From positions 1 to 14,912 of the forward strand of contig JANNFX010000053.1 in NCBI GenBank assembly GCA_031380225.1: a DNA stretch of 14,912 bases, written 5' to 3'. Position numbers and translations under genes: made by a program. Origin of the DNA: JANNFX01 sp031380225. Its GTDB lineage: Bacteria > Pseudomonadota > Alphaproteobacteria > Rhizobiales > Hyphomicrobiaceae. Of this stretch, positions 13,572-14,912 are shown piece after piece. How positions within the stretch are numbered: the stretch's first letter is position 1; every line of letters begins with the position of its first letter. The notes under the pieces were generated by a model that saw nothing but the letters and a program-made list of their open reading frames with translations, was not told the DNA's origin and did no database searches.

Positions 13572-13913
13572 ATGCCGTATATCACGAAAAAGGAACGCGA
13601 GGCCGCATCGCTGGAAATCAGCGAAGCGCATCCTCGGATGTTGTCGCTGCAAGATGTGGCACGCATTTTGGGATTGGGAGTTAGTACGATCACCTCATGG
13701 ACAACGCGGGGCGAGCGCTTCAAGCCTGAGTTCCCAAGAGCGCGAAAGCTGGGCTGCCGTTCGCTTTGGTTGTCGTCTGAAATTTACGACTACATGATAT
13801 CGGCACCGGTTGCTGGCGCAAGTTCATACGCCAAGCCGGAACCTGAAAACGTCGCCATGATTCCGGCGAAGCGCGGTCCCGGCAGACCACCAAAGCATCT
13901 CAAAGCAGCGTGA
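13572..13913 (+). CDS. AlpA-like helix-turn-helix regulator/excisionase with AT-hook tail
   Basis: This is a 113-residue DNA-binding protein of the AlpA/excisionase (MerR-like HTH) class, found mostly in prophages and integrated elements, where it controls excision or integrase expression. The winged HTH reads MLSLQDVARILGLGVSTITSWTTRG (about 23-47), FPRARKLGCRSLWLSSEIYDYM (about 54-75). It ends with KRGPGRPPK (100-108), an AT-hook-like GRP core that binds the minor groove of AT-rich DNA. The ATG at 13572 is chosen for the AGAGGGA 10 nt upstream and because the next ATG back (13530) has no ribosome-binding site. Several dyads precede it and a strong terminator follows at once, so it is probably a single-gene unit. 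The family is clear by pattern, but the target is unknown. Confidence 0.82.
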   Translation: MPYITKKEREAASLEISEAHPRMLSLQDVARILGLGVSTITSWTTRGERFKPEFPRARKLGCRSLWLSSEIYDYMISAPVAGASSYAKPEPENVAMIPAKRGPGRPPKHLKAA

Positions 13914-13925
13914 ACCTAATGCAAC

Positions 13926-13960
13926 AAAAAGGCCCGGCATTCGAAGTGCCGAGCCTTTTT
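13926..13960. terminator. Strong, probably bidirectional Rho-independent terminator
   Basis: AAAAAGGCCCGGCA (13926-13939) pairs with TGCCGAGCCTTTTT (13947-13960) with one mismatch, around the loop TTCGAAG. There is a run of T on the right for the plus strand and of A on the left for the minus strand. It begins 12 bp after the stop of the AlpA-like gene and separates it from the frame starting at 14009. Confidence 0.9.
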
Positions 13961-14008
13961 AATTCAACCGCCACCACCCAGTTAAAGCGAATAGCGAGAG
14001 TACGAACA

Positions 14009-14912
14009 ATGGAATTAAGTTCACATATAGCGCCACCAATGTCAACCAATTTGACAGGCGAAACATTCGACATAGAGGGCGATAATGAGCCACCAACACG
14101 TCACAGAATTGCGTGTGAAAGGTTGTGCGAACGCATTTTGGAAGCTGATTGGTACGACCGATCAAGGATTGAGGCAGCCGCTATAAAGCTGGCGACCCAA
14201 TTTGGTATCTTGAGCGAGCAAGATATTGCCGAAATGGCGGCAGAACTAGCCGCTGTTTGCGGGGACGCGGCCTGGGACGAACAAGAGCGATACCGGGCTC
14301 GTAACCACATTCTGAAAGTGATGATTAAAGCCCGCACCGACCTCATACGGCGCGGCGAGAAGCTGGCACATGCCAAGCAGCCCTTGCAAGGAAGCGAAGC
14401 GCGAACATCTCAGCACGCGGCACAGCAGGCACTGGCACCAAATCTAACGCCTGAGTTTGGCAGCCTCATTGCCGAGATCGAAACAGCACAGAGCCGTCAT
14501 GAGCCCGTAGCTGATGCGATCAAGCGTGTCGTGCGAGCCATCTTCCCCGCGTTGAAAGTGGCCGGGCGATTAGAAGCTGAGTGGCCGACCCATGAGGCAG
14601 AGATTAGAGGTGCTGGCGCACGCGCTGGGCTGCGAGGCGAAAGGATTACGACCGCCATACTAAACGCGAAGGCAGAGTTTGTGACGGCTGAAGCTCAGAT
14701 CAGCAAGTCAGCCACCGGCAGCGACGCATCACCGTTGCAACCGGCGCCGAAACAGGAAAGCGAGCCGGAGCAGGGTGAGCACGAACCGGGCGAAGACGAT
14801 CACGATCAGCAATGCGATCGTGAACCCAGCGCAACACTGGAAATCGAGCCCACGAAGCCTGACAACTTCATCAGCAAGAACAACGAACGTGCTTGGAACA
14901 TTTGGTTGGCAT
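14009..14912 (+). CDS. Large uncharacterised protein, 5' part only (runs off right edge)
   Basis: From an ATG at 14009 the frame stays open for 301 codons to the window end with no stop. The composition is protein-like: a helical, charged region (about 30-125, for example AAAIKLATQFGILSEQDIAEMAAELAAVCG), a second helical region (about 145-230) and an acidic, low-complexity linker (about 248-283, rich in E, D, Q, P). It then turns back to ordered sequence with DNFISKNNERAWNIWLA. A layout of variable N-terminal part, acidic linker and start of a new domain, next to an AlpA-like gene, would fit a replication or primase/helicase protein of the VapE kind. I see no catalytic motif, so this is only a guess. 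The ribosome-binding site is weak, and an in-frame ATG at 14039 is an alternative. GAG/GCA codons are commoner than in the genes to the left. Confidence 0.72.
   Translation, partial: MELSSHIAPPMSTNLTGETFDIEGDNEPPTRHRIACERLCERILEADWYDRSRIEAAAIKLATQFGILSEQDIAEMAAELAAVCGDAAWDEQERYRARNHILKVMIKARTDLIRRGEKLAHAKQPLQGSEARTSQHAAQQALAPNLTPEFGSLIAEIETAQSRHEPVADAIKRVVRAIFPALKVAGRLEAEWPTHEAEIRGAGARAGLRGERITTAILNAKAEFVTAEAQISKSATGSDASPLQPAPKQESEPEQGEHEPGEDDHDQQCDREPSATLEIEPTKPDNFISKNNERAWNIWLA

Noticed and set aside
13166..13684. 172-codon plus-strand frame before the AlpA-like gene
   Set aside because: It runs over three dyads and into the AlpA-like gene in a different frame, has no ribosome-binding site and no recognisable domain. 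A decayed gene cannot be fully excluded.
13959..14376. Two minus-strand frames of 68 and 91 codons at the right edge
   Set aside because: They are antisense to the 301-codon open frame, which is far longer and has better protein-like composition.
1..14912. CRISPR array, rRNA, tRNA, complete insertion sequence or toxin-antitoxin pair
   Set aside because: Looked for regularly spaced repeats, tRNA T-loops, rRNA-like blocks and transposase motifs on both strands; none found.

Overview
The window looks like the chromosome of an alphaproteobacterium of the order Hyphomicrobiales (Rhizobiales), probably near the Bradyrhizobium/Rhodopseudomonas/Xanthobacteraceae group. The signs are the gene families (ObgE with its small membrane-protein neighbour, PheS, a csp-infA pair, an XagB-like glycosyltransferase), moderate-to-high GC, and CCCGG-type dispersed palindromes. 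The genus is inferred from family resemblance only.

Region 1 (1-2020, minus strand): the 5' part of uvrC runs off the left edge, preceded by an eptA-type lipid A phosphoethanolamine transferase. The transferase most likely starts at a rare ATT codon behind a perfect AAGGAG. Region 2 (2021-2514) has no gene and carries a long perfect palindrome and two inverted REP-like elements.

Region 3 (2515-7441, minus strand) is a housekeeping block read rpmI, rplT, pheS, GNAT acetyltransferase, obgE, small membrane protein, proB. It looks like a join of two normally separate clusters: rpmI-rplT-pheS without pheT, and GNAT-obgE-membrane protein-proB without rplU-rpmA in front or proA behind. An intrinsic terminator or attenuator sits just before pheS, and the GNAT stop overlaps the obgE start as ATGA.

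Region 4 (7442-8531, plus strand) holds a cold-shock protein gene with a long leader, a clear terminator, and an infA whose IF-1 has a Gly/Pro-rich, arginine-ending tail. Region 5 (8558-10884, minus strand) is a two-gene unit: a secreted periplasmic binding protein of the amino-acid type followed by a membrane carrier of the ATP/ADP-translocase (NTT/AAA) superfamily, with no ABC permease or ATPase. Divergent from it is a membrane GT2 glycosyltransferase (11007-12512).

Region 6 (12513-14912) looks like the edge of an integrated mobile element. About 1 kb without a convincing gene contains a strongly purine-skewed stretch and several perfect dyads. It is followed by an AlpA-like regulator with an AT-hook tail, a strong terminator, and a 301-codon open frame that runs off the right edge. 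No integrase, tRNA, CRISPR array or complete insertion sequence was found in the window.
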